From: Ulva prolifera
Taxonomy: Eukaryota > Chlorophyta > Ulvophyceae > Ulvales > Ulvaceae
DNA: 64,000 nucleotides
Assembly: GCA_023078555.1 (NCBI GenBank)
Contig: CM041196.1
Span: 10,372,985-10,436,984 of the forward strand
Reading direction: 5' to 3'
This document shows positions 51,497 through 63,123 of this stretch, in pieces. The translations under genes and the position numbers were made by a program. A model generated the notes under the pieces. It did not search any database and was not told where the DNA came from. It was given only the letters and a program-made list of their open reading frames with translations. Each line of letters begins with the position of its first letter. Positions within the stretch are counted from its first letter, which is position 1.

Positions 51497-52292
51497 ATGA
51501 CATGGCGAGGGCTGTTGGACACTGCATTGAAGAACAACTCATCCGTCAAGCACGCCAAGTTCTTGCAGCTCGCCACACTGAAGCCGGACGGAACGCCAGC
51601 ATGCAGGACAGTTGTGTTCAGGTACACTAGCCTCACTGACTCATGCTCATGTATCACATGTTGAAGCCGTGTCAATGTTACATGATCGTTCTGTACAGGG
51701 GCTTTCTGAATGACACGGACAAGTTGACCTTCTGCACGGACATGCGAAGTCGGAAAGTCGATGAAATTGCACACGGCTCTCGCACACAAGTATGTTGGTA
51801 TTTCACGGACAGTCGGGAGCAATTTCGACTGGATGGAGCCTTGCAGGTTGTAGGAGCCGAGTGCACCGACACAGTGCTGAACCAGGTATGTACTGATCCC
51901 GGTGTGCTCGGTCTGCCCCTTCGTAAGCAAAGCACCAAGCCATGCAGTTAACTCTGCCAACAGTATGCCATGTTGTATGCATTTTCTCTGTTGAGGGAGT
52001 TTTGGGCACATTTCATTTGAACGGCGTTCTCCAGGCCAGACAAGACCTGTGGAGCAATCTGTCCAGCCACGCGCGTGCCCAGTTCGAGTGGCCCCAGCCT
52101 GGCGAGGAGCGAGTTCAAGATGACAGTATCTTCAAGGCAGATGGGCCACCGGCTGATGCACCAGTGGTTGACACGTTTGGCATGGTAGTCATATCTGTGG
52201 ATGCCGTAGACTACGTTTCTTACCAAAGCATGATGAGGATACAGTTCGAAGAGAAGGACGGCTCGTGGTCTGAATGCCCGGTGAACACCTGA
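51497..52292 (+). CDS. Alr4036-type pyridoxamine-phosphate-oxidase-like FMN-binding protein
   Basis: Model join(51497..51621, 51699..51885, 52035..52292), 189 aa, phases matching. The split-barrel flavin-binding family (PF12766 type) is indicated by FLQLATLKPDGTPACRTVVF, then TDMRSRKVDEI, CWYFTDSREQFRLDGAL, LWSNLSSHARAQFEWP, and a VDAVDYV...W..CPVN ending that matches the family's C terminus. Members of this group are usually annotated as PNP-oxidase-related and often lack proof of vitamin B6 activity, so the substrate is open. The frame continues upstream of the ATG (RRITTLVSQLSASSHPSN), so a longer N terminus, possibly an organelle transit peptide, is possible. The length is near that of compact family members. 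Confidence 0.82.
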
Positions 52293-53088
52293 ATTTGTCT
52301 GCTTTACAGTCCATTTGGTGCGGTTGCCAGCGGCTTGCAAATGTGAACAGTGTAAACCATATGCTCAGACGCATGCACATTACTCGCCTCAAGCAAACGC
52401 CAAAAAACTGCTACAAGCAATCAATTGACGGCCGATGTAATTGAGAAAAGGGAAGGCACCACTGTTCCTTGGTATCCCACAAGCTGGTTGCTGTGTCGAC
52501 TACATACGACCACAAGCCCAACAAGTGGCAGGAGCAGTATCCAAAGGCAGTGCAGGTAATCTCCAACAGCAGCGCGCGAGTATCGTCTTTGTGGTGCTGT
52601 ACACTGTCTTCATCGCCACAGCATTGCCTGCTCCAGCGATGGAGTTGATGGAACTGTGTTTTGAAAGTAGGCTGATTGATCTGTGTGGCCAGATAGGGCC
52701 CCACAGACACACCGCGGCCCATATCGGGCAACGCACGTAGAGGTGCATCGTACGGAGAATTAAAACACAAACACGCTGAAAAGCCGGCTTCACAGGGGAG
52801 GGCCTTTCTAAAACGCCAGGCACCCAAGCCACGCTGTGGCCGAACTTGCCACCACACTCTCACCAACTCTCAGAGACACAAACACACTACACCGACCTCT
52901 CCAAGGCAGCCCCGAGTGACCCCATTACGCAACGTATCGGATCTGCGGCTTTCCTCTGTAATTGATAAACAGAAGGCATGATCATCATCCTGAGCGGCTT
53001 TTTCAAAGTTCGTGTCATTATTTGTCTGGCGTGCATTGCAGTCTGATACCTAGGTAGAGCCTCGGTCCACAGTATCCCCCCAAAGCAG
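52293..53088. other. Intergenic spacer
   Basis: Nothing supported beyond the probable 3' UTR of the FMN-binding gene. Composition is more AT-rich than the coding parts of the window. Confidence 0.4.
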
Positions 53089-54046
53089 ATGTCACAGCAT
53101 CCACAATCAAATGATCTAAAGTTTGTGGGGGACATAGCGAGTGACAGTATGTCCATATTGGCACCTGCCAATGATGCCAATTGTTATGTCTACAAGAAGC
53201 ACAGGCCATTTAAGTTTGACTTTACAGGCCTCATCAATCCCAGAAGGGTGACAGTAATCCAGATTGCAAAAGTGACGGAGAATCAGGAGTCAGAGGTAGC
53301 CTGTATTCCCTGGCAGGACATTGTAAGTAAATGAATTCACGTTTGCCTAGCTACGCTGAGGCCAGTGTCATGAGGCAAGTCGCTGCGCAAATCGACAGAG
53401 ACAGCAGTGACAGCTCGCCATACAACAGAGCTGGGAGTGATCCTGGGATCGTGTCTACCTTGCAACATCCCATAACCTGGCAATATCCTGTAAAGGTTGG
53501 CCAGACACGGCTTGGCTAGCTTCAGCACTGGACACCGTTGTTTGGAGCCCCCTCAGAAGGAACTTCTGCATTTTTGTGCGAGTGATGTTGGCATCAACTG
53601 GCAACAGGCTGACTGCCGAAGGGCAAGTGCAGCGCCAGTAGATGCTCGCATCGGTTGCACCTGTCGCCAAGCTGACATGTGGTCTGCGAAGGAACTGCTC
53701 TCACAGGGATCATAGGCAGGGCCCACAGAAATGCTGTAGACGCTGGATGTCATACCTTGATCTTGAAAAAGCAAGTAGCACATCGCCATCACCGGATGCG
53801 CTGAGTGCTGATGGCAGTAGTGCAGGGTGATCGCTGCTGACTGTAAGGACAATATGCACTGCTAAACCGTTGCCACTTCGTCAACAATCAAAGCACCTAC
53901 GACCTGTTCAGCTGTCCACGGGCCTGATGTACACGATTGATGTTCGCTCAAGCCAGGATGAACCCCCGACAAACCTAAGAATCTTCAACAATAAAAGTTA
54001 CAGCAGAAGCAGTCCCAATGACGTGAAATACTTTCAATCAAAGTGA
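53089..54046 (+). CDS. Candidate small gene, no recognised family
   Basis: Model join(53089..53322, 53912..54046), 122 aa. Exon 1 starts at an ATG and ends at a near-consensus donor (ATT|GTAAGT). Exon 2 follows GACCTGTTCAG, and both sides are phase 0. The composition is protein-like (YVYKKHRPFKFDFTGLINP, RRVTVIQIAKV; second exon GLMYTIDVRSSQDEPPTNL). By eye it is clearly lower in GC than neighbouring genes. No domain was recognised. Additional exons between 53323 and 53911 are possible, and either exon could belong to a different model. Transfer or insertion is possible but unproven. Confidence 0.35.
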
Positions 54047-55153
54047 CCACACAGTGCTCGAGGCAACTCTCAGTTCTCAGGCCTCCGGCGTGTTCACCTG
54101 CACCAACGCTATTATATTCAACACATGTGGTATGTAGGCCCAGGTCTGCAGCTGGACCCAAAGTATGACAGGCTGCCCATCGCACCAGAACGCCATGAGT
54201 AGACCAGGCGAAGCGGTTCATCTAACTCCACCACGCAGTGAAAAGGCTCCGTGAGCTGCCGTGGCGAAAGCATGGGCGCAGCCCTCACAACACCATGCCC
54301 ACGGCAGTCCGGGCTTCAGCTCATAAACACTTCAACGACAGAGCATCAAAACGCATACGGCGGTTGCACCTCCATGCCCCATGATGGACGCGGTCCATTC
54401 CTTGTACATCATACATGCATGGCACCATGGCAAGTGTTGTTCAGGTCCCAAGCGGCGCAGCCCTGTCATCAGCCGGGGGCCACATGTCCAGACACCCTCC
54501 ACTACGTACACCCCCCTGCCCCCTCAGCCACTGCGGCCCGGGCACACGCACAGCCACGCATTCACACACTTCGCTCCACCAGCGGAAAATGCACGGCCCA
54601 CCTGGCCGCCGCTTGACCCATTCATCAGAAAAATTCAATCAATGTGGCGTCGATGCGAGCAAGCGACGCCCCTTCGGGCCCACACCCGCGATGCATGAAT
54701 GCATCTCCAAAGCAATGCATGCATTACGCGCATGCATTGCACTCATCATGGTGCATCACATCACATGCACACCTGCCGGCCGCCCCTCCATACTGTGTCA
54801 CCAGACATCTGCTCAGCACACACAGCGGCCACAAGGCCCCCTCCGATCAACACATGTGCCGCTCTGCTGCACTCGCCCAGGGTCTGCGACGCGCGCCTCA
54901 CGCGTTCCTCCGTCCAGCTCAGACGACGCTCACACCCTCGTCTCATGCACCACTGGCAACTCAGCCCACTGCGCGGAGGCGAGGAGGCATGAGCGGTCCG
55001 CGAATGGTCCCGTGGCACGCACCTCTCGGACCAGGGCAGCCCACCCAGCCGCAAACCCAGCCTCGTCGAGACACGCACACAGCGGCAACCAAAAACAAAA
55101 AAAACTTCACAGCGGCGGTTCACAGCGGCGTCTGTCTGCAGCAAACAGCCAGG
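54047..55153. other. Spacer with simple-composition DNA, no gene
   Basis: Rich in CA, GC and TGCATG strings. Long open frames on both strands are Pro/His/Ser/Arg-biased and look like composition artefacts. It includes the 3' flank of the DUF3754 gene. Confidence 0.45.
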
Positions 55154-58100
55154 CTAGGCCGCGCAGCCCTGCTCCCGCATCTCTGCGAGCCGCGCCCGCG
55201 CGCGCCGCTCCATCTGCTGCTCAAACCGCTTCAGCGAGAACCCGCGTTTCGCCGCCTGCAGGTCCTTCACCCCTAAGCCACCCCCCTCGTGCCGCACGAG
55301 CAGTCCCAGCACGTCGAGGTCCTGCACCGGGTCCGCCGCGTCGAATTCGACCTCGTAGCCGACGCCCGCGGCGGCGTCGTCGATGCGGCGGAGGACGCTG
55401 TTGGCCGCCTCGCGCAGGCCCTCGAGCGTGAGTGGCTTGGGCGCGATTGCGAGCAGGGTGTACGCGATCATGATCTCCTTGGACTCCTGCGCAGTCGCGT
55501 CCTCCAGCAGCGACGAGAGCGTGCCTGCATGCATGGCGGTACACTTGGGGAGGCCCGGAAAGAGAGAGGGCTTGGGAAGGCGCGTCGCGTGCCGGAAAGC
55601 GAGAGGGTGCATGCGAGCTGGAGTGACGGGGTGCTTGAGTGCCAGAGAGAGCACACACAAGTACCGGCAGCTGCACACGAGGCGGCGTCGGGTGGCTCTG
55701 GGATGGCACCGCGCCATGGTGCATGCATGTGTGACCGCGCTGCCGCCAGAGGACGCCTCCAGGCTGCGGACGACGCGGTCACGATGTTGCAGCAGAGCTT
55801 GCGCCCTTACCCCTCGCTGCGCGGTGAATCATGCCCAGCTGTCTGCGTGGCCAGAGGTGAGCTGCGTGGCCAGAGCGTGGCCAGAGCGTGGCCAGAGGTG
55901 AGTTGTGCCCAGCTGTCTGCCGAAGCACCGGCACGGCCGCTCGCTCCTCGGACCCTCCAGCCACCACAACGCAGCGGACCAGCAGCAGATCAACTTCCTA
56001 CGTACACATGCGTACAACACAGAGATCCACTATCGTCAGCGCCTGACGCCCGCGGCGACCGGGTGGTGCAAAAGTGGCTTAGGGGTGTTAAGTGGCGGTG
56101 GGGGCGCACCGCGGTTGGTGGAGTGCGTGTGCTGCACGACGGTGTCGGCGTGGCGCGCCTTGTAGAGGTAGTACTTGTTCTTTGCCTTCATGATGTACCG
56201 GAAGGCGACGGTGAAGGGCGTGATGATGGCAAACAGGATGACGAGCAGGTTCGCTCTGTCCGTGAGGTCGTCGATGTCGACCATGAGCTGCACACACACG
56301 CAGTACGAATCAGACAGAGCGACACGTGGGCCAGCGGCATGCATGGACACTGCGCCTGACTGCGCCGGCTGCCCCTCGTGCAGTGTCTACAGGGGTCACA
56401 GAACATCCACACCATGTCTCGGTGTCTCCGCGGGAAACCGGCCACCGCAACCAGCGAAACATGCACTCGGCGCCCTGCCAAGCAGGGGCCTGTACCAGCT
56501 GGGGCAGGCGAGCCATTCGCATGCGCCGCCCCGGCATGGCCGGCCCGAGGGCCCACGCCCGCGCGCTGGATGCTGTGCTGTGCATAGATTACCACGTCCC
56601 GGGCCATCCCGCGGCAGACGACCACACCAAAGTACTGGGCACTGCATCACCAGCATCGTGTCGTGCTGTGCGTGCTGTGGTGTGCGGCGCACCGAGATGA
56701 GCTTCCACAGGGACGACCCGAGCGCGACGAGCAGCGGCACGAGGATGCTGACGACGTCGAAGAAGGTGGGGTTGGGCTTTGAGGCCGGCCAGAGCATGTC
56801 CATGTCCGGGAGGTCGATCGCGTTGTAGGCGTGCAGGAAGACCTTGCCCTCGGAGCCGGCGGGGCCGACGGCGCGGCGGTGCGCCTCGTTACACGCGCGC
56901 CAGCACAGCTTGCTGCAGCAGTTGTCCGGCGCGTCCTCCTGCAGCGGCCGGCCTTATCTCCAAACATCAACACAGCCCCACATGAAGATTGACACGACGT
57001 TGATTAAACGCATGACTCGACATCGATTGAATCAGCAATACATGATACAATTGTGACGGAGGTGTCTGGCGCGTCCTCCTGCAGCAGCCGGTTGTCTTCG
57101 TCAACGCAGTGCGACAGGCATCACGCGGCCGCCAGCAAGGTTGCGACTAGTGACAGGCATCATGCAATTGCTGGACCACGAAGAATCGGTGCAACCTTGG
57201 CGTCTGCGGCCGAGGTGACTGGGCGTGGACCCAGACAACAGCCAGGCTCACAGGGTGCTGTGGCAGCGAGTCCATGCGTCGAGTGAGGCATCGCACTCGC
57301 GGTCCCGCCCGACTCGGAGCGTGCACAGTCACCCAGCTGCTGTGGTTGCCAATGTGGCCACACAAATGGATGGTGTGTCAGGGCGGCTGTCACCCGTGCC
57401 CATACAGGCTGAGGCCATGAGGAAGTGCAGGGCTGGTCTACAGGCTGATGGAGCGATATGCAATGGCCAGAGGGGGTGGCGAGTGTGAAGAGCATCTGGG
57501 TGAGTTTCCCGCACTGCCCCAGAAAGTTGTGCTACGTCGAATCAAGTTGAACGTATAAAATTCTCGGGGAGCATGGGCCATCGCACGCCACACGGTGGCC
57601 GCAGGCATTGGGGCGCAGACTGACAGCAGACCGATCGGGGCACCCGGGGTAACGCAGAGACCGAATGCAGCGAAAATGCAGCGGGCGATGCGCGTTGTGT
57701 TGTGTTGTGCAAGTGGTGGGGCGCACCGGCTGGTAGTTGTAGGAGTACACAAACACAAGCGTGAGGTATGTCTTCTGCCACTCCGACGCTGCCCCGCAGC
57801 AGCAGCAGCACCGCTGGTACAAGTGCTTTTTCTCCTGCAAACCACCCCGCCCACTCAGCTCGTGCATGTATAATCAACGCCCCCCGCCAACACCATCCCG
57901 ACCGCCGCCTGGAACCCCCGGTGTCTCCGCCTGTGATCTATCACGTACCGGCGGGGGTACGCAGATGCTGGGGCGCCGGCGCGGCGCCGGGAGGGACACA
58001 ACACGCAAGTGGATGTGCAAGCAATGCCAGCGCTCTGCATAGTAACTGCTGCAGGTTCAGCCGAGGCCTGCGCCTGGAGCAGTGCACGGCTTCATGAGTG

Positions 58101-60095
58101 CCCCGGCTGTAAGTGGCTATATTGTATATTGACCCGAACACCGGGTCACAGCGCGGGTAGCGCGCGTGGCGCGCACCTCCTTGGTGGCGAGGCCACGGTA
58201 GTATACGCGCGTCGGCAGCTCCTTCCGCGACGGCACATGCACGTCCAGGCCCTGCTTGCCCTCCTCCTTCTTCGCCTCCTGTATGAACGCGGCCGGGACC
58301 TCCTGGAAGCCGCACATCTGGAGCAGCCCGTCCAGGCTGTCCTCCCGGAAGCCCTCCGCGGCGCCGGCGGGCGGGCTGTCGGCGCGGGCCGGCGCCGGCC
58401 CCGCAAAGCCGCGGTGCAGGGGCGGGACGGCCGCGCTGCGGGCGCGCTCGCCGCACAGAGGCGCCTGCAGAGCCGCGAGAGCGTCTTCCCCACCGGAGAG
58501 ATTCTTCTTTGGAGACGTGTCGCCCATGCCCGTCCTGCATGCGCGGTCGCGAGCCGTCATTCTCAATGCACTGAAAACGTTTCGTTTTGTTACGTTGATT
58601 ACCCTTGCATGGTATACTTTACACATTGTTGTACCAGTCACTATTGATCTACCATGTATGCGGTTGATGCGCTGCCGGGGCGCCGTCACTGCCTGGAGAG
58701 ATCGACACGCTCCACCGCGCTGACTCGCCGACAGCGTCGTGTTATAGTATGCAGCGTCGTATTATAGTATATAGAGGTTCAGGGATCTGAGCTCCTGCCG
58801 ATGCATGAGACGTCGACATTTGCAAAGGATGCTGGCAGGCTGGGCAACGTATCAGAACCGCCAACACAATAGGAGACGATTCGTCATAATTAACAAACAA
58901 ATGGTTTTCATCGAGAGTTGAGCTTTTCACACGGGAAGGGGGGGCGCACGGGGGCGAGACGACGGTGGCGACGGGGGCGGGGACGATGGTCTTGGGCGTG
59001 GGGTCGAGGTCCTCGTACTGCTCGATCAGAGGCTTGAAGATGTCGGCGGTCCTGCGGCACGGGGCATGCGGCTTCACGTGCGCTCGGCAGGAACCCCCAA
59101 TGGTTCTCTCCGGAGACACACGGTGGCCGCTGACTCACACAGGATGGTGCGGGGAGGCCGTTCGCGCTTCACGGGGCATGCGGGGACTGGGGGCGAGGGG
59201 TCCAAGGACCCAGCTACAGGGTGCAGAAGACAGAGCAGCGCTGATGGCGGCGGCGTGAGCAGGTGCAGATGCCTGAGCGAGGGCGCTTATTGGCCTGGGG
59301 CCGTGACGGTGATGGGGAATAGGGTGGTGCATGGGGGAGCAGGCTTAGCTAAACCATGCGGGTTGAGCGGCGTAGAGATGGCTGAGGTGGCGCTTGCACG
59401 CATGGACCAGGCTGGGCGATGGCGCATGGACAAGGCTGGGCGATGACGCTGCGCCCGGCCGCGATGCAAACACTGTGGTGCCATTGCGATGGCGCGCCAC
59501 AGTGATGCCCCCGCCCCTGGGGCTCAATAGAGGCGCATCCGCGGCCTGATACGGCGGATTAGCGTCCTGACAAAGTGGATAGAGCGGCCCCAGGTACCAA
59601 GCAGGCGTGTGCAGGTTGCTGCTGGGAATGCGCAGTGTTTGTTAGCCCAGGCGCCATGGTGGTTTACTACTTTGGCATGTGGTCCCGTTCAATCGGAGTT
59701 GTCAATGTCCTTTTCAGGATACGGCTGGGCAAATCCAGATTGACTTGACTTCACCGTCGGGCAGGGGTGGGGTGGGCAAGAGTATGCTGAGGGGGGATGG
59801 CGCACCGGACACTGGCATAAAGGGGCAGGTTGACGCTGAATAACATGCGCCAGTGCATTGCCCAGTCCTCTGATTGCTGCCCGTCGACCATCGCACCCAG
59901 CATCTGTAGCAAGTCCTCGTAGTCCATTGGGATGTACTGGTTCGGCCTCCGCTCCCTGAGGATGCGCTCGGCGTCGTCCGAGTCGATGCTGTCATTGGAT
60001 GAGGCTGTGGAGTCTCCATTGACCGAATTCTGGCTGGTATGTCGGCTTGGATCGTGGCCCAGTGGGTGTGGCTCGTGCCTCGGATCAGGCTCGAT
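55154..60095 (-). CDS. DUF3754 / TMEM143-like membrane protein (5' end unresolved)
   Basis: Model complement(join(55154..55524, 56110..56287, 56693..56938, 57727..57834, 58177..58534, 58950..59051, 59806..>60095)), 550 aa visible, all phases matching. Order from the N side: an acidic Ser/Asp stretch; NQYIPMDYEDLLQMLGAMV; FKPLIEQYEDLDPTPKT; LLQMCGFQEVPAAFIQEA then VYYRGLATKE; EWQKTYLTLVFVYSYNYQ; VFLHAYNAIDLPDMDMLWP; two hydrophobic segments (FFDVVSILVPLLVALGSSLW and LLVILFAIITPFTVAFRYI); a Lys/Tyr-rich loop; SLLEDATAQESKEIMIAYTL; and a basic coiled tail. This order is that of DUF3754 (PF12576) proteins, including animal TMEM143, membrane proteins of unknown role. A CTG run encodes five cysteines in the fourth visible exon. 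One or more 5' exons lie above 60095, because an in-frame stop precedes the acceptor. Confidence 0.75.
56921..57091 (-). repeat. Duplicated exon edge in DUF3754 gene
   Basis: The 31 bases at 56921-56951, which hold the 3' splice site and first codons of an exon, recur at 57061-57091 inside the preceding intron with three mismatches. The copy carries its own CTGCAG acceptor but is not followed by the rest of the exon. Confidence 0.85.
59650..59755 (+). repeat. Dispersed repeat, copy B
   Basis: Blocks in order: GGTTTACTACTTTGGCATG, GTCCCGTTCAATCGGAGTTG, TCAATGTCCTTTTCAGGATA, then AAATCCAGATTGACTTGACT. The same series occurs at 62594-62690. It lies in an intron of the DUF3754 gene. Confidence 0.75.
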
Positions 60096-60498
60096 CTGTG
60101 TGGGTGTTGCAGGTTACAGGTTCAGAAGGGGTGCGATGTGAGCGTCCTCTGAGTGACGCAGATTTCAGTATTCAGAACATTTGGGCTTTTGTCTGCAATT
60201 TGCTGGACAGAGGCTGACTTGGTGTTGTCACGGATATGCAGATGTGCTGAACAACAGGGCGACCACTTCGCTGTTGTGCAGGGGTTTGCATTGTGCCGCT
60301 TGATTGATGATTGAGCTGGATGGCCTCGGCTAGCACGAGTGAGCATGGCATGTCTGTGTACGGCCACGAGGTAAGTGCCTCACAAGTCGTGTGGATGGAC
60401 AAGCTGGTTCGCGGCAGGGATGCTGGTTGCAGGGCGACAAGAACGCCAGTCGCAGGAACTAAAAAAAACATTCTACTTTCAGACCATGTCCGTCAGTC

Positions 60499-61503
60499 AT
60501 GGCACTGGCAACATGCAACGAAGTCTTCGTCCCCGGAGTGCAATGGCCCCGAGCGGAACAAGACGCACATGAGGTATGTGTCACGAACCTGAACGACCGT
60601 CTCTCTGGGTGCCTGCTTCATAGTGAGACCTGCCTGCTTCTCTGGCGGTGTGCGCTGCTACACCTGCCGCTAAAGAGTCGAGCAATCCTTGTCCGCGAGG
60701 ACGCGCCTGTGGCGTGAACGGCTCAAAACACAATGATCTTGTACCGATTAGAATACAAATAAGTTGGAAATACGCATTGACATATATTAGACACTCTCTG
60801 TTCAATGCGGGACCACACAGGATCTGTTTGCCACGGCAGCGCTCGAACAATGCATAGTCAACATGTTCTAAATTCCATTCATGCCACAGATCATCGCGCA
60901 TATCTCTCCGAAGACTACTGCTTGGATTCAGGTTGTCGCCTTGGCTGGCGAGCAGGATGCTGCCCTGGCTAACGAGCTGTTCAGGCATTGCATGGGTAAG
61001 CTTGGCCTTGTGCGCGTGATGCATGTTGCGAAGTAGCGTCCGCGATCATGTTAGTCCACCACTTGCAACACCGTGCACTGTTCAGGACCAGATGCTGCAG
61101 CGCTAGACATCTGCTCGAGCGGGTGTGACACTGCTGAGAAAAACCACCCAGCTGTCGTGGCATCGTGTTGGGCCTGACAGTCGCAGCAGTTCAGTGAAGC
61201 GCACACGTATCTATCGCTCCAGCAACGAAGGTTGAATTATCACTTCGTACATAGATTACACGCCTGTCGCTGGTGCGTGCCCCAGGTCGGCGTGCGCAAC
61301 TGTTCACCGCAATCCGCTCCGGCACCAGCAACTTCTGCCTCACCGGCCCTTGTGTCCGTAGGCTACTCAAATTAGCAAGCTATATCAATGGCGAATGTTC
61401 TCAGAGCATCAGGTGTACCCGGATCGAAGGTACGAGCCCGCACTGCGTCCACCTGGTCGATAGCCAGTGTTGCAGCTCGTTCTCGCCGCATACCTTGCGG
61501 TGA
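60499..61503 (+). CDS. Hypothetical three-exon gene
   Basis: Model join(60499..60573, 60890..60995, 61286..61503), 132 aa, phases 0 and 1 matching. It starts MALATCNEVFVPG. The second exon reads HISPKTTAWIQVVALAGEQD and ALANELFRHCM; the third begins RRAQLFTAIRSGTSNFCLTG. This is composition typical of a folded domain, but I do not recognise the family. The C-terminal half of exon 3 after LTGPC is less convincing, and a further donor there is possible. The gene is divergent from the DUF3754 gene, whose first exon must lie within a few hundred bases, so a shared promoter region is likely. Confidence 0.5.
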
Positions 61504-61689
61504 CACTGTGTAGAAGCACTCGTTGCTTTGTAGTCTTCCTGCCATTGTCCTGCCTCTGCAATCATCGATCTCACATCTGTCTACAGCTGAGAGGCGTACC
61601 GGCCGAGACCACCGAGCAAGCCATCTCGTGACCAGAGCGCGCTGAGCAGCATACAGTAATTTTCATTAAGGGCCACTCTTTCGCTACAG
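61504..61689. other. Short spacer before cysteine synthase exon
   Basis: Short; it probably contains the unresolved first exon or 5' UTR of the cysteine synthase gene. Confidence 0.3.
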
Positions 61690-63123
61690 GGGCGTTTGGT
61701 ACATGGCGCGTCCAGGCCTTGCGGAACAGAGCGCGCTTCGGCGCGCCTGTTTGCCGCGGCCCCAGCGAAGGCGGACGCGGTGTTCTTCACAAAGCAGACG
61801 TCTCACATCGCCGACAGCATCACCGATCTGATTGGCAACACGCCCATGGTGTTCCTCGACAAGGTGACTGCGGGGTGTGGCGCAAAGGTCGCGGCCAAGC
61901 TGGAGATCATGGAGCCCAACTGCTCAGTCAAGGTGAGACACCGGTCACTGCAGTCAAAATCACCTCCGCCGTACGTATGCTCCGTGATCAGTCCAATCTT
62001 TGAACCATCCTGCTGCTTACAAGCGGGCGCTGGGAGCGGTTAGACGCCAACATCACCGTTCTCAACCTGACACGAGTGCCATGCTGACTACCCAGGTATT
62101 CATGCTCCTAACATGTGCTCCCGCCAGCCATCCCGCCACACTCACGCCCCCGCATTGCTGTGCAGGATCGCATCGGGCGGGCAATGATCGATGATGCGGA
62201 GCGTGCGGGCCGGATCAACCCGGGCAAGACGCTGCTGGTGGAGCCAACCTCAGGCAACACCGGGATCGGCCTCGCCTTTGTGGCTGCTGCCCGTGGCTAC
62301 GACCTCACGCTCACCATGCCGGCCTCGATGTCCCTCGAGCGCCGGGTGATGCTGCAGGCGTTCGGGGCCAAGCTCGTGCTCACGGGTGCGTCCCTGGGGG
62401 TACCCCTCGTTAGGCACCAGCAGTGCTGGTCCAACACTGCCATGCATCGACCTTCGCCTGTGGCATCTAAAACAAAGCAAATCTGAGCTCACTGAGCCTG
62501 AAGAAGACATTGAAAACTCCGAATCAAGGGGACCACATATGCCGGTGGTCACATGAGAGGTGTGCGGTTGTCTGGGGGGGGGTAAACCACCTGGTTTACC
62601 ACTTCGGCATGCTGTCCCCTTCATTCGGAGGTTTCAATATTCTGTGAAGGATATGGCTCAGTAAATCCAGATGTACTGGACTTTGCACTCAAGCCATATA
62701 CACTGTCCCACAGCTGCCTGTCTCCACCGCCCATGGCACCTGGCATTCCAGCCACGTGTACCTCTCTAGTTGTGATCGGTGTACCTCTCTAGTTGTGATT
62801 GGTGTACCTCTCTAGTTGTGATTGGTCCCCCACACACATCCTGCGGATCATGCGGCGCAAAGCAGGGCCCTGCTGCAGACCCGGCGAAGGGCATGGCGGG
62901 CGCCGTGGACAAGGCGCGGGAGATCACCGACGGCAACGCCGACGCCGTCATGCTGCAGCAGTTTGACAACCCGGCCAACGCGGACGTGCACCGCGCGACG
63001 ACGGGCCCCGAGATCTGGCGGGACACCAACGGCAAGGTCGACATCCTCATCTGCGGCGTCGGCACCGGCGGCACGATCACCGGCACCGGGGAGTACCTCA
63101 AGTCCCAGAACCCCAACATCAAG
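61690..63123 (+). CDS. Cysteine synthase / O-acetylserine (thiol)-lyase, both ends incomplete
   Basis: Visible exons 61690..61932, 62166..62385, 62879..63123, phases matching. This PLP enzyme makes cysteine from O-acetylserine and sulfide. Seen: [32 protein letters not shown] with the PLP-binding lysine at the exon edge, the acetylserine-binding loop [20 protein letters not shown], a [20 protein letters not shown] stretch, and the phosphate-binding [18 protein letters not shown]. The residues before the domain ([19 protein letters not shown]) fit a transit peptide, suggesting a plastid isoform. No in-frame ATG occurs in the first visible exon, so a start exon lies upstream (a CTACAG acceptor is at about 61689). 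The C-terminal third, with the SSGAA region, is missing and should lie beyond the window. Confidence 0.85.
62490..62690. repeat. MITE-like imperfect inverted repeat (copy C) in cysteine synthase intron
   Basis: Right arm 62594-62662 contains GGTTTACCACTTCGGCATG, CCCCTTCATTCGGAGGTTTC and GGATATGGCTCAG. Left arm about 62490-62558 is its imperfect reverse complement (CTGAGCC, TTGAAAACTCCGAATCAAGG, GGACCACATATGCCGGTGG). The loop is about 35-40 bp and includes a G run and the palindrome GGTAAACCACCTGGTTTACC. Single-arm relatives are copies A, B and D. Confidence 0.75.
62756..62824 (+). repeat. 3 x 23-bp tandem repeat
   Basis: GTGTACCTCTCTAGTTGTGA plus three bases repeats at 62756, 62779 and 62802, with one C/T difference in the first copy. 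It lies in the same cysteine synthase intron, 55 bp before the next exon. Confidence 0.95.

Noticed and set aside
54415..56359. Long plus-strand open frames opposite the DUF3754 gene
   Set aside because: Antisense shadows and simple-composition DNA. The minus strand has membrane segments and phase-consistent exons.
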